Made by a program: the position numbers and the translations under genes
Notes under the pieces: model-generated
What the model saw: only the letters and a program-made list of their open reading frames with translations
Database searches by the model: none
Told to the model about the DNA's origin: nothing
Part shown: positions 1 through 10,900 of the stretch, piece by piece
Numbering within the stretch: the stretch's first letter is position 1
How the letters are laid out: each line of letters starts with the position of its first letter
From: Chrysochromulina parva
Taxonomy: Eukaryota; Haptophyta; Prymnesiales; Chrysochromulinaceae
Length of the DNA: 63,966 nucleotides
Direction: 5' to 3'
Assembly: GCA_002887195.1 (NCBI GenBank)
Contig: PJAB01000019.1
Location: forward strand, 1 to 63,966

Positions 1-278
1 CACGATGCCCGAAGGAGCGAAGTGAGCAGCGCGATCAGCGCGCCTTCCAGCTCATCATCATGGGCGTCGAGCTCCAGAAGCGCAGGGACGAGTGCCGCAA
101 GTAGCGGCTCCGTCAGCGCTCTCTCATCGTCGAGGAGGCGGGTCGAGTGGCGATATTCCTCGATCATGCGCGTGAGCAGAGCGGCGGCATCGAGGCGCAG
201 TGACAACGGCGTGATCTGCGGGGAAGCGGACAGAAGAGCGAGCGCTCGGTTGGCATCCATGATGGAGATGTCTGACAT
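1..278 (-). CDS. Partial uncharacterised helical protein, N-terminus only
   Basis: An uninterrupted minus-strand frame starts at an ATG at 278 (MSDISIMDANRALALL...) and runs off the left edge without a stop, giving about 92 residues. The sequence is leucine- and alanine-rich with acidic turns, as in HEAT/ARM-like helical repeat proteins, but no family signature is complete enough to name. The plus-strand frame over the same bases is serine-rich and looks like a shadow. Only the N-terminus is in the window, so function is unknown. Confidence 0.5.
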   Translation of the reverse strand, partial: MSDISIMDANRALALLSASPQITPLSLRLDAAALLTRMIEEYRHSTRLLDDERALTEPLLAALVPALLELDAHDDELEGALIALLTSLLRAS

Positions 279-649
279 ACTTAGTCTGGGCTATTGCTTC
301 AGAATTTTTGCATGCTGCATGCATTCATATTTCTCACAAAGCTGATCTCACTTCCTTGCGCACCTGCATCCCGCGTCCCCCGTGGCATCCCCATCAGCCA
401 CCGAGAGATAGGTGTGCGTCTTACATGTCAGTCAACACACGTTGATTTTCGTGCCCTTCTGCACGGCATGATCATATGACGTGGTCCGTGACCTGCCGGA
501 ACTTGATCGACACGAAACATGTAAATTGAACTGGAGTTGCGTACGCTCGAGCCTTTCGTCGCACTCTAGCACTACAGTAGTCAATACGCTACGGCGCATA
601 CACCCTGGCAGCATCGCGCGTTTTCGGTCTTCGATGACTCGTGTCACTG
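279..649. other. Intergenic, upstream of the partial gene
   Basis: Lies between the start of the left-edge gene and the stop of the acetyltransferase gene. It is less GC-rich than the flanking coding DNA. I see no ORF with coding character, repeat or RNA gene. Confidence 0.5.
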
Positions 650-1756
650 TCAGGGCTCAACCACGTAAAATTCCTCGCCGCCTACCTGCACTCGCAGCAC
701 CTCGAGCGAGAGCAAGGGCTTGCCGGCTGTCCGCCCCTCCTCGTCCTGCCTCGCGCCTCCGACGGTCACCCTCCCGCTGCCCTTGCTCCCCGTCACGACA
801 GCGAGCATCTGCACGCCCGCGGAGACCGCCATCGACTCCTTCGCATCGACCTCACCGATGGCCACGTCCTCGCCGAGCAACGCCACGACGCGGGCGTCCT
901 GCCGCAGCAGCTGCTCGGCGCGGGCCACGAGCTCGAGCTGGCCTGGGAAGCCCGCCTCCAGAACGAGCTCGAGAGCACTCTCCAGCGGCTTTGCAAGGGC
1001 GTTTGCGAGGCCGCTGACCAGACCGCCAAACGACCAGACCGCCAACGGCTGCTCCTTGCTCGGTGCCTTGAGCTCTGTCGGAGCAGCTACAGCAGCCTGA
1101 GCGCCGTGTGTGGGCGCACTGCCACTGGGAAGGCTCGGATCAGCGGCTGCGCGCCTCGAGGTGCCAGCCGTCAGGCCCTTGCGCATCAGCACGTTGCCCA
1201 TCCTCTCGCCGAGCCGCTGGTAACCGAGGCTCTCGTACAGGGCGAGCGCAGGCGCATTATCGACGGCCACGGCGAGCCACGCCTCGTCAACGTCCTCCCA
1301 CTCGCACGCACGCTGCTCCACGTAGCTCATGAGGTCGCGCGCGATGCCTTGGCGACGAGCGGACCGAGCGACGGCCACGTTCTGGACGAATGCCGCAGCC
1401 GGCCGGGGCTGACTCGTTGCCATGCCTGAGAGCTTCACGCGGATGAGCTGTGCCACGCCCGAGACGGTTCCGTCGGCTGCTGTCGCCACAGCAATCATGG
1501 GAGAGTCGATGGGTTTGAAGAACACGTTGCTCTCCAGTGCAGGGGCCTGCAGCGAGGTCAAGTAGTAGAGCGCGAGGCCGTTGAATGCCTCGGCGAGCAC
1601 CTGCGCGGCAGCGAATTTCTCGCCGCCTTTGGCCTCCCGTATTGTCGCTGCACTCAGCAACGGAGCGGCGTGGCGAGGCTGCAAAAACGGGATGCGCGCG
1701 CCGCCCGCCCGCAGCGCAAGCGAGTACAGGGCAATGACATTCACGAAAAGCGCCAT
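650..1756 (-). CDS. GNAT N-acetyltransferase with Coa1-like C-terminal domain
   Basis: A single-exon 368-residue protein starting at an ATG at 1756. Residues about 40-200 carry the GNAT fold: a beta-strand with VAVARSARRQGIARDLM (the R/Q-x-x-G-x-A acetyl-CoA pyrophosphate loop), then LAVAVDNAPALALYESLGYQRLG, the classic motif B ending in Y-x-x-x-G-Y/F. A low-complexity linker of about 60 residues follows. The last ~100 residues (VVALLGEDVAIG...GSKGSGRVTVGGA...LLSLEVLRVQVGGEEF) resemble the Coa1/Tim21-type fold of cytochrome oxidase assembly factors. The hydrophobic N-terminus could be an organelle-targeting or signal sequence. Substrate cannot be read from sequence; plastid GNATs acetylate protein N-termini or lysines. 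The GNAT call is firm, the Coa1-like call tentative. Confidence 0.85.
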   Translation of the reverse strand: MALFVNVIALYSLALRAGGARIPFLQPRHAAPLLSAATIREAKGGEKFAAAQVLAEAFNGLALYYLTSLQAPALESNVFFKPIDSPMIAVATAADGTVSGVAQLIRVKLSGMATSQPRPAAAFVQNVAVARSARRQGIARDLMSYVEQRACEWEDVDEAWLAVAVDNAPALALYESLGYQRLGERMGNVLMRKGLTAGTSRRAAADPSLPSGSAPTHGAQAAVAAPTELKAPSKEQPLAVWSFGGLVSGLANALAKPLESALELVLEAGFPGQLELVARAEQLLRQDARVVALLGEDVAIGEVDAKESMAVSAGVQMLAVVTGSKGSGRVTVGGARQDEEGRTAGKPLLSLEVLRVQVGGEEFYVVEP

Positions 1757-2056
1757 TTTTTCGCGAAAAGGAACTCGAAAAGGTCAGCTACCAGAACGAT
1801 GTTTCGGGCTTTGGGGGAGGCTTCCAGCGACCCTGGGTGACCGAGCACACTGTCGAGCACCATTTTTAGGCGCCTACTGCGACACCTGAGCCATCACGTC
1901 ATCGATCCCATACAACTGTACTGTATCCGATATCCGCCGCGGCCTGGTCTTTGTGCTGCGCCTCGACCATACCCTCCCCACATTACGCGATTGAGTCCCT
2001 CTCGGAGACATTGTGCTGCGCCTCGACCAAGACACCCTGGCGATCGGCTCATCTAC
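1757..2056. other. Intergenic with short repeat
   Basis: Between the GNAT start and the PAS gene stop. It contains a partial direct repeat (a block reading TTGTGCTGCGCCTCGACCA occurs near 1950 and near 2012). No coding or RNA signal seen. Confidence 0.4.
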
Positions 2057-3263
2057 TCAGGATGCCCACGCTGAGACCTTGGCCACCCGGCGCTCGAGTG
2101 CGAGGAACGCAAGATCTGCTAGCATCGCAAGATCGTCTGCGACGTCCTTCCATGCGTGCCCGTGTTGCTCGAGCTCCTCGGCCCAAAACTGATCCTCGAC
2201 CGCCTTAGGCCCGACGGACGCCGTCGTGGGCGCCTCGTTCGCAACGGTGGCGGCTCGAAGATGAGCGCCGCAATTAGCCGGCGCCCCTAATGGACATCCG
2301 CAGGAGAGCGGGCGCGTGTCAGTTGAGGTGGCGCGGTAGAGGGTGGGCGGCGCATGCAAGCCCTTCTCGAAGACCGGCTGCACGGAGAGAAGGTGCTGGA
2401 AGGGCTGGCCGCGCTTGTCATAGTTGATCAGCGGGATGTCTGCCACGTCCGTCTGCGCGCGCACCGCCTCCATCAGCCGCCCGATGGCCTTGCGGTCGGT
2501 TCCAGGACCTTGGATCAGCTTCAAGGTCATACCTGATGAGGGAAGCAATCAGAGGCCATCAGAGAGGCCATCAGAGAGGACCTTGGATCAGCTTCATGGT
2601 CATACCGATGATCTCTGCCGCGGAGTAGCCGCATACGTCGAGCCAGCCCTCGGAGGCCCACACGATGGGGTACGGCGCCTGCGCGCGCGTGAGCACTACC
2701 ATAGAGGGCTGCTTGGACGAGATCCCGCGAGGCACACTCTCCTTCGGCTGGAAGCTGCTGCTGCTGCTGCTGGTGGCAACCTCATTGGTCGCGTCGAAGG
2801 CCGCGCAGCAGGTGTCGATGGCCCGCCGGCCGTCGAGCTCGTCAACCTGGTTCGACCCTGTGTCGAGCGTGCATCGCCCGTGCTCCTGCGTGAACCTGGT
2901 CACATCTCGGGAGGTCGCGCGGAAGAGCGACACCTCTCCCTGCGGGTCTGCGAGCGGCACTATGTCGACCGTGTGTCGGAATGGCATTCCATGACGGTCG
3001 TAATTGATGAGGGTTGCACTGATGGCGGAGGCATGTGACCGGATGGCGTCCATGAGCCGCATGAGTTCAACTTTATCAGTTCCGGGTCCCTGAATGCATC
3101 GCAGGTCGCGTCCGATGGCATCCTCTGGCCCATTGAAGGCGCAGAGGGTGCACCAGGCCATGTTGCACCAGACTATTTTGCCATCAGGGCGAGCGATGAG
3201 TGCAGGCCGGACTGGCATCGGCTCGGCGCCTGCAATGGCCTCAAAGTGGTGAAAACAGGGCAT
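2057..3263 (-). CDS. Double PAS-domain protein (LOV-like, no canonical photoactive Cys)
   Basis: Two exons, 3263-2606 and 2532-2057, join in phase to a 377-residue protein starting at an ATG at 3263. Both halves hold a PAS core of LOV type: PALIARPDGKIVWCN...GRDLRCIQGPGTD...LINYDRHGMPF...FRATSRDVT, then PIVWASEGWLDVCGYSAAEIIG...KLIQGPGTD...LINYDKRGQPF. LOV photosensors read G-R-N-C-R-F-L-Q; here Leu or Leu-Lys replaces the flavin-adduct Cys (GRDLRCIQ, GMTLKLIQ). So these are probably ligand-binding or scaffolding PAS domains, not blue-light sensors. No kinase, bZIP or other output domain follows. The intron belongs to the introner-like family described under findings. Confidence 0.8.
2533..2605 (-). 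other. Introner-like intron in PAS gene with 29-base exon duplication
   Basis: This 73-base intron begins GTATGACC and ends CTCATCAG. Its first 29 bases duplicate the first 29 bases of the downstream exon with one mismatch. The rest consists of CTCTGATGGC repeats and TGATTGCTTCCCTCATCAG. Splicing restores a continuous LOV-like motif (GMTLKLIQGPGTD), whereas reading through meets a stop, so the intron assignment is well supported. Confidence 0.85.
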
Positions 3264-3618
3264 GGGCCGAGAGTTGAAGCCGATAGCGACAGAGATTGCC
3301 GATCGTCAATCAGTGATCGCGTTCCTCCGTCCTTCGCAGAGCTTCCTCATCAACGCCTAAAAAAGGCAAGTAGTAATTAACGTGTGAATCAACAACTAAA
3401 GGCGCTCATCAAGAAGCTTAACGACAACTACGCGCGCCGTCTTCAAGGCGGACGCAGGCGCAACGGTCTCGTCAACAATTTCACACAAACAGAAACGACC
3501 ATCCATCTCGCACTCGGTGACCGCTCCTGGCCCTGGGCCCGGAGGCCGTCAGACCATTTGACTTTTCGGCACGCGCGGCACCCCTGGCTCTCTCCTGTTT
3601 CAGACACGTTACCACCAC
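3264..3618. promoter_or_regulatory. Divergent intergenic region, PAS / UPF0060
   Basis: A 355-base space between two divergently oriented starts, presumably holding both promoters. No clear TATA box or repeated element was recognised. Confidence 0.35.
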
Positions 3619-4128
3619 ATGGCATCGCGTACTTTGTTGGTTCTGGACGTGTTGCGTAGTATCGTCCTGTTCTTTGTGGCCGGCGTCTGCGAGATAGGCG
3701 GCGGCTGGCTCGTGTGGCAGAGTCTTCGCGAAGGCAAGCCGTGGTGGTATTGCCTATTGGGCGCCGGGGTTCTCGCTGGCTACGGGTTTGTGATGACCCT
3801 GCAGCCGGAGGTGGTGGGCGACGACTTTGGTCGGCTGGACGCTGCATACGGCGGTGTCTTTATTGGCATGAGCTTCGCGTGGGGGCGCATCTTTGACGAC
3901 ATGCAGCTCCGTACCGGCGACCTGATCGGTGGGCTGCTTTGTCTCGCGGGCGTCGTGGTCATACTCGCGTGGCCGCAAGGGCGCGCTGGCGCATCGGGCG
4001 GCGACACGCGATGCAGCTCCAGCACAAACTCTAGCGTGACAGGTCATGGTACAGGTGGTACTGAATGGGTGGGTTGCGCCAACACGAGTGCATCCGTCGC
4101 AGGAGCGCTTGTGCAGTCGACCGTGTAG
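3619..4128 (+). CDS. UPF0060 (YnfA-type) small membrane protein
   Basis: A single-exon 169-residue protein with an ATG at 3619. Residues 1-115 match the UPF0060/YnfA family: an N-terminal helix followed by AGVCEIGGGWLVWQSLREGKP, a second helix, RLDAAYGGVFIGMSFAWG, and a last helix GDLIGGLLCLAGVVVILAWPQ. Four membrane helices are expected, as in small-multidrug-resistance-like transporters, though the family's substrate is not established. Bacterial members are about 108 residues; here a ~50-residue Ser/Thr/Gly-rich tail is added. Presence in a eukaryote may reflect old transfer from bacteria or a plastid source, but codon use resembles the neighbours. Confidence 0.85.
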   Translation: MASRTLLVLDVLRSIVLFFVAGVCEIGGGWLVWQSLREGKPWWYCLLGAGVLAGYGFVMTLQPEVVGDDFGRLDAAYGGVFIGMSFAWGRIFDDMQLRTGDLIGGLLCLAGVVVILAWPQGRAGASGGDTRCSSSTNSSVTGHGTGGTEWVGCANTSASVAGALVQSTV

Positions 4129-4839
4129 CACAAGATTGTATGAGCACTCCGAGTCACACTCCATCCCGCATCCCGATCCGATCCCGATATTTACCCGATA
4201 ATACCTCCAACATTGTACCGTACATGTTACAACTTACATCAGAACATCACACGTTATTGGTTATTCGCGCACTCGTCCTGTCCGTCTGTCGCTACTCCCC
4301 CACGCCGAACACCGTACACGCTCTGTATGCTTGGGTACCCCCCTCGCCACGTGCCCCTACGGCCCTACGCTGCCAACCTGCCATTGGCGTGTACCGTGTG
4401 GTTTACTTGCTATTGCCTATTCTTGCTTACATACTCCTCCCCCACGCCCGGGAGAGAGACGGCCGCCATCTCACGAGACTCACTCACTCACTCACTCACT
4501 CACTCACTCACTCACTCACACTCTCTCACGAGTCTGCGCGTACAATGTACGGGTGGGTGTTTCGTCTTCACGGGCTCTGCGGACTTCCGTCGCGTCGAGC
4601 CCACCATCTCCCCTCGCACTGCCGAACCTCGGGTCGACGCAACCAATCGGTCTGTGATGATGCCTCCGTCGATCACTGCCTGAGCGCCCGCCACGCACCC
4701 CGCCAGCCGCCGCCAGGCGCGCGCCTGCTGCGTCCAGCATGTCTTCGCACTATGGTGCTCACAGAAGCGCCTGCCTCGCTCCGTGTGTGCCGCCCATCGT
4801 CCACGCAGCCTCCAGGTCCGCTCTTCAGGCTGTCGCGCC
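4129..4839. other. Intergenic region upstream of EBP1/PA2G4
   Basis: About 710 bases containing the CACT microsatellite listed separately and the presumed PA2G4 promoter. Frames crossing it are shadows without family similarity. Confidence 0.4.
4478..4520. repeat. (CACT)n microsatellite
   Basis: About ten perfect copies of the tetranucleotide CACT lie about 320-360 bases upstream of the PA2G4 start codon, in the presumed promoter region. Confidence 0.9.
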
Positions 4840-6525
4840 ATGCCGAAGGCGGACAAGAAGGAGGAGGATGACGACGTGTCGTCGGTTGAGATCGACGATG
4901 CCGAGGAGGCTGAGCCGGACGAGGCGACGTCAAACGATCTGACCAACCCGGACATTGTGACCAAATACCGCACGGCGGGAGACATTGCAAACAAGGCGCT
5001 GGCCGCAGTCCTCGCGGTGTGCGTGCCGGGCAAGCTATGCGTGGAGCTGTGCAACACAGGTGATGACTACATCAACGAAGCGGTGAGCAAGATCTACAAC
5101 CAGAAAAAGGACGGCAAGAAGCTCGTCGAGAAGGGGATCGCTTTCCCGACGTGCATCTCGGTCAACAACTGCGTGGGCCACTACTCGCCGCTCGTCTCGG
5201 AGGACAAGGTGACGCTCGTGGAGGGCGACTTGGTCAAGATTGACCTGGGCGTGCACGTGGACGGCTACGTCGCCGTCGTCGCGCACACCGCGATTGTGGG
5301 CGGCGTCAAGGCGGAGGGTCGCAAGGCGGATGTGATCATGGCGGCGTGGACGGCGTCCGAGGTGGCGCAGCGGATGCTCAAGGAAGGTGCGAAGAACAAC
5401 GAGATCACGAAGGCGATCGCGACGATCGCGGAGAGCTTCAAGTGCACGCCCGTCGAGGGCGTCCTCTCCCATCAGATGAAGCGCTTCGTCATCGACGCGA
5501 ACAAGACGATCATCAACAAGATGACGGCAGAGCAGCAGGTGCCCGAGAACACGATCGATAAAAACGACGTCTTCGCGATCGACGTCGTGATGAGCACGGG
5601 CGAGGGCAAGCCCAAGCAGGTGCGCACGGCCCACGCGACGCGAAGCCCACCCCCAGAGAGCCTCGAGGCGGCGGCATCAGCTCCAGCGGACGCAATACTG
5701 TCGGCCGCAGCCCGCACCAAGCGGCGAGGAGCGGCCCAGAGGAGCCGTTTGCTGCTCCTGCTGCCGCTGCCGCGGTCGCCGCGGGCTGCCTGCACGCGTT
5801 GGCCCGCGCGCCATCTCGCGCCATCTCGCGCCATCTCGCGCCATCTCGCGCCATCTCGCGCCATCTCGCCACACCTCTCCTCTTCTCTCGTCTCGACTCA
5901 CGCGCGTGTGCCTCGGTCGCGAGCGCGTTCGCGTGCTGCTGCGGCTGCTGATTGCCGCGGCTCTGCTTTCTCTCTCCGCGCAGCTGGACGACCGCACTAC
6001 GGTCCACAAGCGCAACGTAGAGGAGAAGTACTCCCTTAAGATGAAGGCGTCGCGCGCCTTCTTCTCGGAGGTAAGAGCGCGAGCGTTGGCCCCACCATGC
6101 CGCCCACACGCAGATGGCTTCACAGGGCCCCTCTCACCGCCCCTGAGTGCTCTTTTCATCAGGTCAACGAGCGTTTCCCTACCATGCCCTTCACGCTGCG
6201 GGCGGGCAACGAGCGAGAGTGGCGCATGGGCATCATCGAGTGTGTCAAGCATAACCTCTTCATTGAATACCCGGTGCTGTATGAGCAGAAGGACGAGTTC
6301 GTCGCGCAGTACAAATTCACCGCGATGATGATGCCGTCGGACAAGACGGTGCGCATCACCGGCGGCCCGCCGCCCGAGGTGAGCAGCGAGCACAAGGTCG
6401 AGGACCCGGCGCTCGTCGAGCTGCTCGCGATCTCGACGGAGGATAAGAAGAAGAAGAAGAACAAGAAGAAGGGTGACAAGAAGGAGGGGGATGACAAGGA
6501 GGCCGAGGCCGTTGAGGTCTCATGA
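4840..6525 (+). CDS. PA2G4: Proliferation-associated protein 2G4 / EBP1 (methionine-aminopeptidase-like)
   Basis: Three exons: 4840-5619, 5984-6070 and 6163-6525. The frame is continuous across both joins (phase 0) and gives about 409 residues. It has the pita-bread fold of the M24 family without peptidase function: SNDLTNPDIVTKYRTAGDIAN, FPTCISVNNCVGHYSP, VKIDLGVHVDGYVAVVAHT, VEGVLSHQMKRFVIDANKTI, FAIDVVMSTGEGKPKQ, RTTVHKRNVEEKYSLKMKASRAFFSE, then VNERFPTMPFTLR. The C-terminus ends in a lysine-rich run (KKKKKNKKKGDKK), the RNA-binding/nucleolar tail typical of EBP1. It acts in ribosome association and growth control. The start is the ATG directly before the acidic segment MPKADKKEEDDD. Donors are GTGCGC and GTAAGA. 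Confidence 0.95.
5812..5871. repeat. 10-bp tandem array in PA2G4 intron 1
   Basis: About six copies of CGCGCCATCT in tandem inside the 364-base first intron. A second decamer array occurs in the NVL intron. Confidence 0.9.
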
Positions 6526-7010
6526 GGCCCACGTCGAGGCTCCTCCGCCGCTCCTCTTGCGCCGTGCTGAGCACAGCTCGGCTTTCTCGACTGCTCGACA
6601 CAGCACTTCCCCACAGCACTTCCCTGAGTCCTTGAACCGCGCGGGTGCACGCCACGTCGCGTATGTAATCATCGTACGTCTCACCGCATGTGTGCTCGTG
6701 CCATGTTCGCACGACATCGTGTACGCCCCCGCTGCCGCCGGCGCACGGGATCCTCGCCGGGATCGTGACCCGGGTCGAGGGACAGACACGGCGGTCGGCG
6801 CCGGTGTCACGGTCGGTCCTGGGTAGAGGGTGAAATGGCTGCGCATCTGCGACAGAGATCAGATTTCGGAAACCCCCCCTCACACGTACACATTTCCGCT
6901 CACATGATCTCGTCGGGTACACTATAGACGAGAGCGGCTACCATAGTCCATACATTGGTGATGCGTGATGGTAACAGCTCCTCGCCACTCTCTACCGATG
7001 CACGCTGCTA
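6526..7010. other. Intergenic between convergent genes
   Basis: Lies between the stops of PA2G4 (plus) and the uncharacterised minus-strand gene. Presumed 3' UTRs; no repeat or RNA gene seen. Confidence 0.4.
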
Positions 7011-7798
7011 TCAATCGAAGCTTTGCATGGACGACGGAAAGTACGTGCCCGGCCCGATCTTCTCCTTGGCTTTGGGCGGGCACATACCCGTCACCGACGA
7101 GTCGGAGAGCGCGGCGCGCACATTCTCGGATGTGCGCGCGGGGTCCGACGGCTTGTCGAGTGGCGGCGCCATGAGCGAGGCCGCCTTGCGCACGTTGGTG
7201 CGCGTCGCGGCGGCAATGTCGGGGTTGTAGGAATTCTTCTGCAACGTCCACTCGTTGAACTGAGCCTTCCACAACTCCACCTCCTCATCTGTGCGTTGCC
7301 GCACCTTCTTTACGGGCGGAACTGGCGGCTGCTTTGCAAGGAAGATGGACTCATGCGGCTTCGTGTATCCAGCGTACGGCTTGCCAGAAAGCCCGAGGAT
7401 CTCATGGCCACCGTCCATAGCCATGAAGTCGGGCTGCGCCGACATCATGACCGTCGTGCCCGATGGGACCAGGTGCATGTCCTGCGGGATCGGCCCGGTC
7501 ATCGAGATGGCTTTGCCGGTCCACGTGGAGGGGTAGGGCACCGCGGAGCGGGTGGCGATGCCCAGCAGATCGACGGCAACGCTCATTTCCCTTTGCGTCT
7601 CGGCGAGAACCGCGGCCATGAACTTGCGCTTCTCCTGCACCGAAAGGTGGGCTGGAGCGACGGCCATGGCGTCTTGCGTCCCTTGGAACAACAGCACCGC
7701 CAGCGTCGTGCCGAGCTAAAGGATATGTATGGATTGAAAGCCAACCTCGGGTCGGTTGGGTATGGTCCCCAAACGGACTTGGAATAGTCTCGAGGCAT
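7011..7798 (-). CDS. Uncharacterised conserved-looking protein
   Basis: The main minus-strand frame (7697-7011, 228 residues) reads LLFQGTQDAMAVAPAHLSVQ...SWT-type segments, with many Pro/Tyr motifs (KPYAGYTKPHESIF, GPGTYFPSSMQSFD at the C-terminus). Upstream a second frame starts at an ATG at 7798 with MPRDYSKSVWGPYPTDPRLAF, which looks coding. A TCCTTTAG acceptor-like sequence precedes LGTTLAVLLFQG at about 7715, so the gene probably has a short 5' exon, but I could not find a donor that joins the frames. No domain is recognised; the composition resembles axonemal or cytoskeleton-associated small proteins, which is only an impression. Confidence 0.5.
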
Positions 7799-7948
7799 GG
7801 AAATTCGCACAGCAGCAGCAGCAGCAGCATCGCAGAACGCCGTGCCTGCGAAGAAAGAACGACCCGTCGAACAGCGCGCGCGCGCGCGCATCGGACGACC
7901 AGCGGATTTGCTCTCATCTCCTTCCCCAAGAGCCGGCCCTTCGAAACA

Positions 7949-10900
7949 ATGCGAGGCAAGCGCCTGTTCCTGTTTGCGGTGCTCGGCGCCGTGGGCAATT
8001 TGAGGTTCGCGAGCACGCCGCGCTGCCGCTCGCTGCACCCTGCCTTCTACAGCATGACCCTCGTGGGCGCCGGCGGCCTCTCGACGCGCGTGGGCGACGC
8101 GACGATGCGCATGCGCGAGGGCACGGGCCGCAAATTCGGCAACATGATCCTCGCCAACGTCTCGACGCACCCTTGCATCCGCATCGAAAATTGCACTCAC
8201 AGCAGCACCGACACCCCGTCCACACTCCCGGCGTCCGCGGTGTCGCTTAACACTTACTTGTTCTTCACGTCGAAGAACATCATCGAGAGCCCCACCACCG
8301 GCTTCAGCATTGTGTCGCCAAGCACTGGCACGGCGCCTAGCATCTGCTCGAATTCATGTTTCTACACCGGCTGCGAGTGTCATCTTCATCGCTCCCTCTT
8401 CATGTTTGATGCCTTCTCTATCGCGCCTACGTTTGCGACGCGCGCTTCGTCGGACCAGGTGGAGTGCGAGCGCAATGTGTTCGCGGAGCCCGTGGCGAAC
8501 ACCTGCACCTCGCAAAGCCCTGATGCGTCCACGGTTGTGGGCACGAAGCTCACCTGCAACCTCAACGACGGCCCCGTGTCCCTCGTCTTCATCCGGGCCG
8601 CATACTCTCCGCCACTTTCATCGCCTCCCTCGCCGCCACATTCGCCGCCCCATTCGCCGTCGTCGTCGTCGCCGTCGCCGTCGCCGTTGCCGCCGCCATC
8701 GCCGCCGCTACATTCCCCTGCCATGGTCTGCATGAATAACTGCCTCATCGCCGGCGGTAGCTCGTGCAGCGACGACGGCGGCGACCCTGACTCCGAGGCA
8801 GCAGAGTGCGCCATCGTCCCTGACTGCGTCGGCTGTGGCCCGCGTGTCTCCATGCCGTCGCCGCCTCCACGGTCACCAGCAGTGCACCCACCGCCGGACA
8901 TCTGCTCGGATACATGCCTCTCCACCTCCAACATTGCATGCCAGGATATGGTTTTGTGCTTTTGTGCCCGTACGTGTGCACCACGGTTGGCGGCATTGGC
9001 CTCCACCGCAACTCGGCTGGCAACTCCTTCCTCGACTCGTGCGCCATCTTCTGCGGTGCCGCGTGCACTTGCGCCGGGCGGAACTCGATGACGGCCGACG
9101 ACGGGCTGCGCAAGGGCGCGCGCCAGGTCTCTGAGATCGCACTTGAGGAGCTCGTCATCGAGAGCAAGCTCGGGAAGGCCGACGTCAAGTACTCGTTCCC
9201 GTACGAGGACACTACGGGCGATCCCGTCGAGGAAGCAGCGCCAACGAACGGTGTGCCTTTACGGTGGGTGGAGTGCGTCGACGGCGCGCTCGTGCTGCTC
9301 AGGCTCGGGTTGCTCGTCTATGCAGTTTGCTCGGAGCAGGAACGGTCCGGCCGGAACACGCGCTTTGTGATTTGGTCGAAGAACAATCGCTCCTACCGTA
9401 ACGAGTGGGTCAAATTGGCCTTGCTCGCCCTCATCGTCCCCGGGGTGAGTGCCGTGGCGACGACGATGTCACCCGATGGTGATGGGACTCGTGCGCATCC
9501 GGATCGTCATGCGCCTTGGGCAGAGTCGGCGCAGACGCCGCCGCTGCGGCCGCCGCCGCCCACTCATTTATGCGCCGACGACGTGATTAGTGGCGCCTTG
9601 GACGCGAGCGGCGCATCCCTACCATGCTCCTACTTTGAAGCACAGCCCTCCGCGTGTGCCTCCTATTCCATCACGTGGACCAATTGCCCGGTCGCGTGCG
9701 GCACGTGCCCGCCTGATCCCCTGGGCGTGGTGGTCTCAACCGGCGCCGAAACGAGCCATCGTGCTCTTGCTGTCGGGATGCACGCAGTGCAGCTCAACCA
9801 CCGTCGTGCGCAGCAGGCCCAGGCCGGCGTCGCCCCCAGCCCGACCAGCGCACCCAGCACCTCTGCAGGCAGCAGCCCCGTTACGGCCCCTCCGTCTCCG
9901 CGATCCCCTTTGCCACCATTGCCCGCGTCGCCTACCCCATGGTCATTGCCTCCGTCGTCCCCATCAACGCCGCTGCCATCCCCGACACGCCCGCCGCCAC
10001 GCCTATCTCCACCCCCATCGGTGCTTCCACCCACGCTATCCTTGTACCCTCCGGACTCAGGCCCTCCGCCTTGGTCCTCGGCACCGCCCCCACCCATGCC
10101 GCTATTGCCGATTTCAACGCCTCCACACCTTTGGATGCCATCCCAGCCACCTCCACGTCGCCCCCATTGCCGCCTTTGCCGCTTTTGTGCACCGTGCTGC
10201 CCTGCACCAAGGCCAGCGACATTCCGGGGCTGAACTCCGTGCAGCTTGTGCCCAGCCACCGCCGTGAGCTGCAGACCGCGGTGAGCACCAGCGTGGGCCT
10301 GTTCAGTGCACTCGCCAACACAGGCGTCGGCCGCATCGTCCTTGCCCCCGGCACGTACATACTCAACGCCGAGCTCAACATCACCAGGAGGGTCGTCCTC
10401 GAAGCGGCCGTAGTGGGCTCGGTCGTGCTGAACGCAAATGCGAGCTCCTCGAGTCCGCGCCGCGTGCTGAACATCAACCCGGGCTCGTTGGGCGTCGTGC
10501 AACTGATCGGGCTCAACATCACCGGGGGGATCACAGCTAACATTGTGCGCGCTCATCTTCAAAAGTTCCCATGGCCCCGATGGGAAAATGGCTGACATGC
10601 TTGCCCCGACTCATGCTTGCAAAACTGCGAACGCTCCGGTCAACTACAGTATGTACGTGCTCCAGACCTTGAAAAAAGTTCCCATCGCCCCGATTGGAAC
10701 ATTACTGACGTGCTTGCCTCTTTACTCTCGCTTGCGCAGTGCTCTTCCTGTGGCGTACGTGCGGCAGAGACCTAAAGTTTCCCAGTGCCCCCATGGGAAA
10801 ATTGCTGACTTGTTTGACCCGACTCACGCTTGCACAACTGCGGCCAACGCTCTGGTCAACTATACAGAACGTACGTGCCGCAGAGACCTTGAATTCTCCC

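Noticed and set aside
2057..3263. Aureochrome or phototropin-type photoreceptor
   Set aside because: Canonical LOV Cys absent and no bZIP or kinase domain present.
9571..9714. ShKT-like module as evidence of a toxin gene
   Set aside because: It is a small six-Cys module embedded in a large membrane-anchored surface protein; such modules are common in extracellular proteins and nothing else suggests toxicity.
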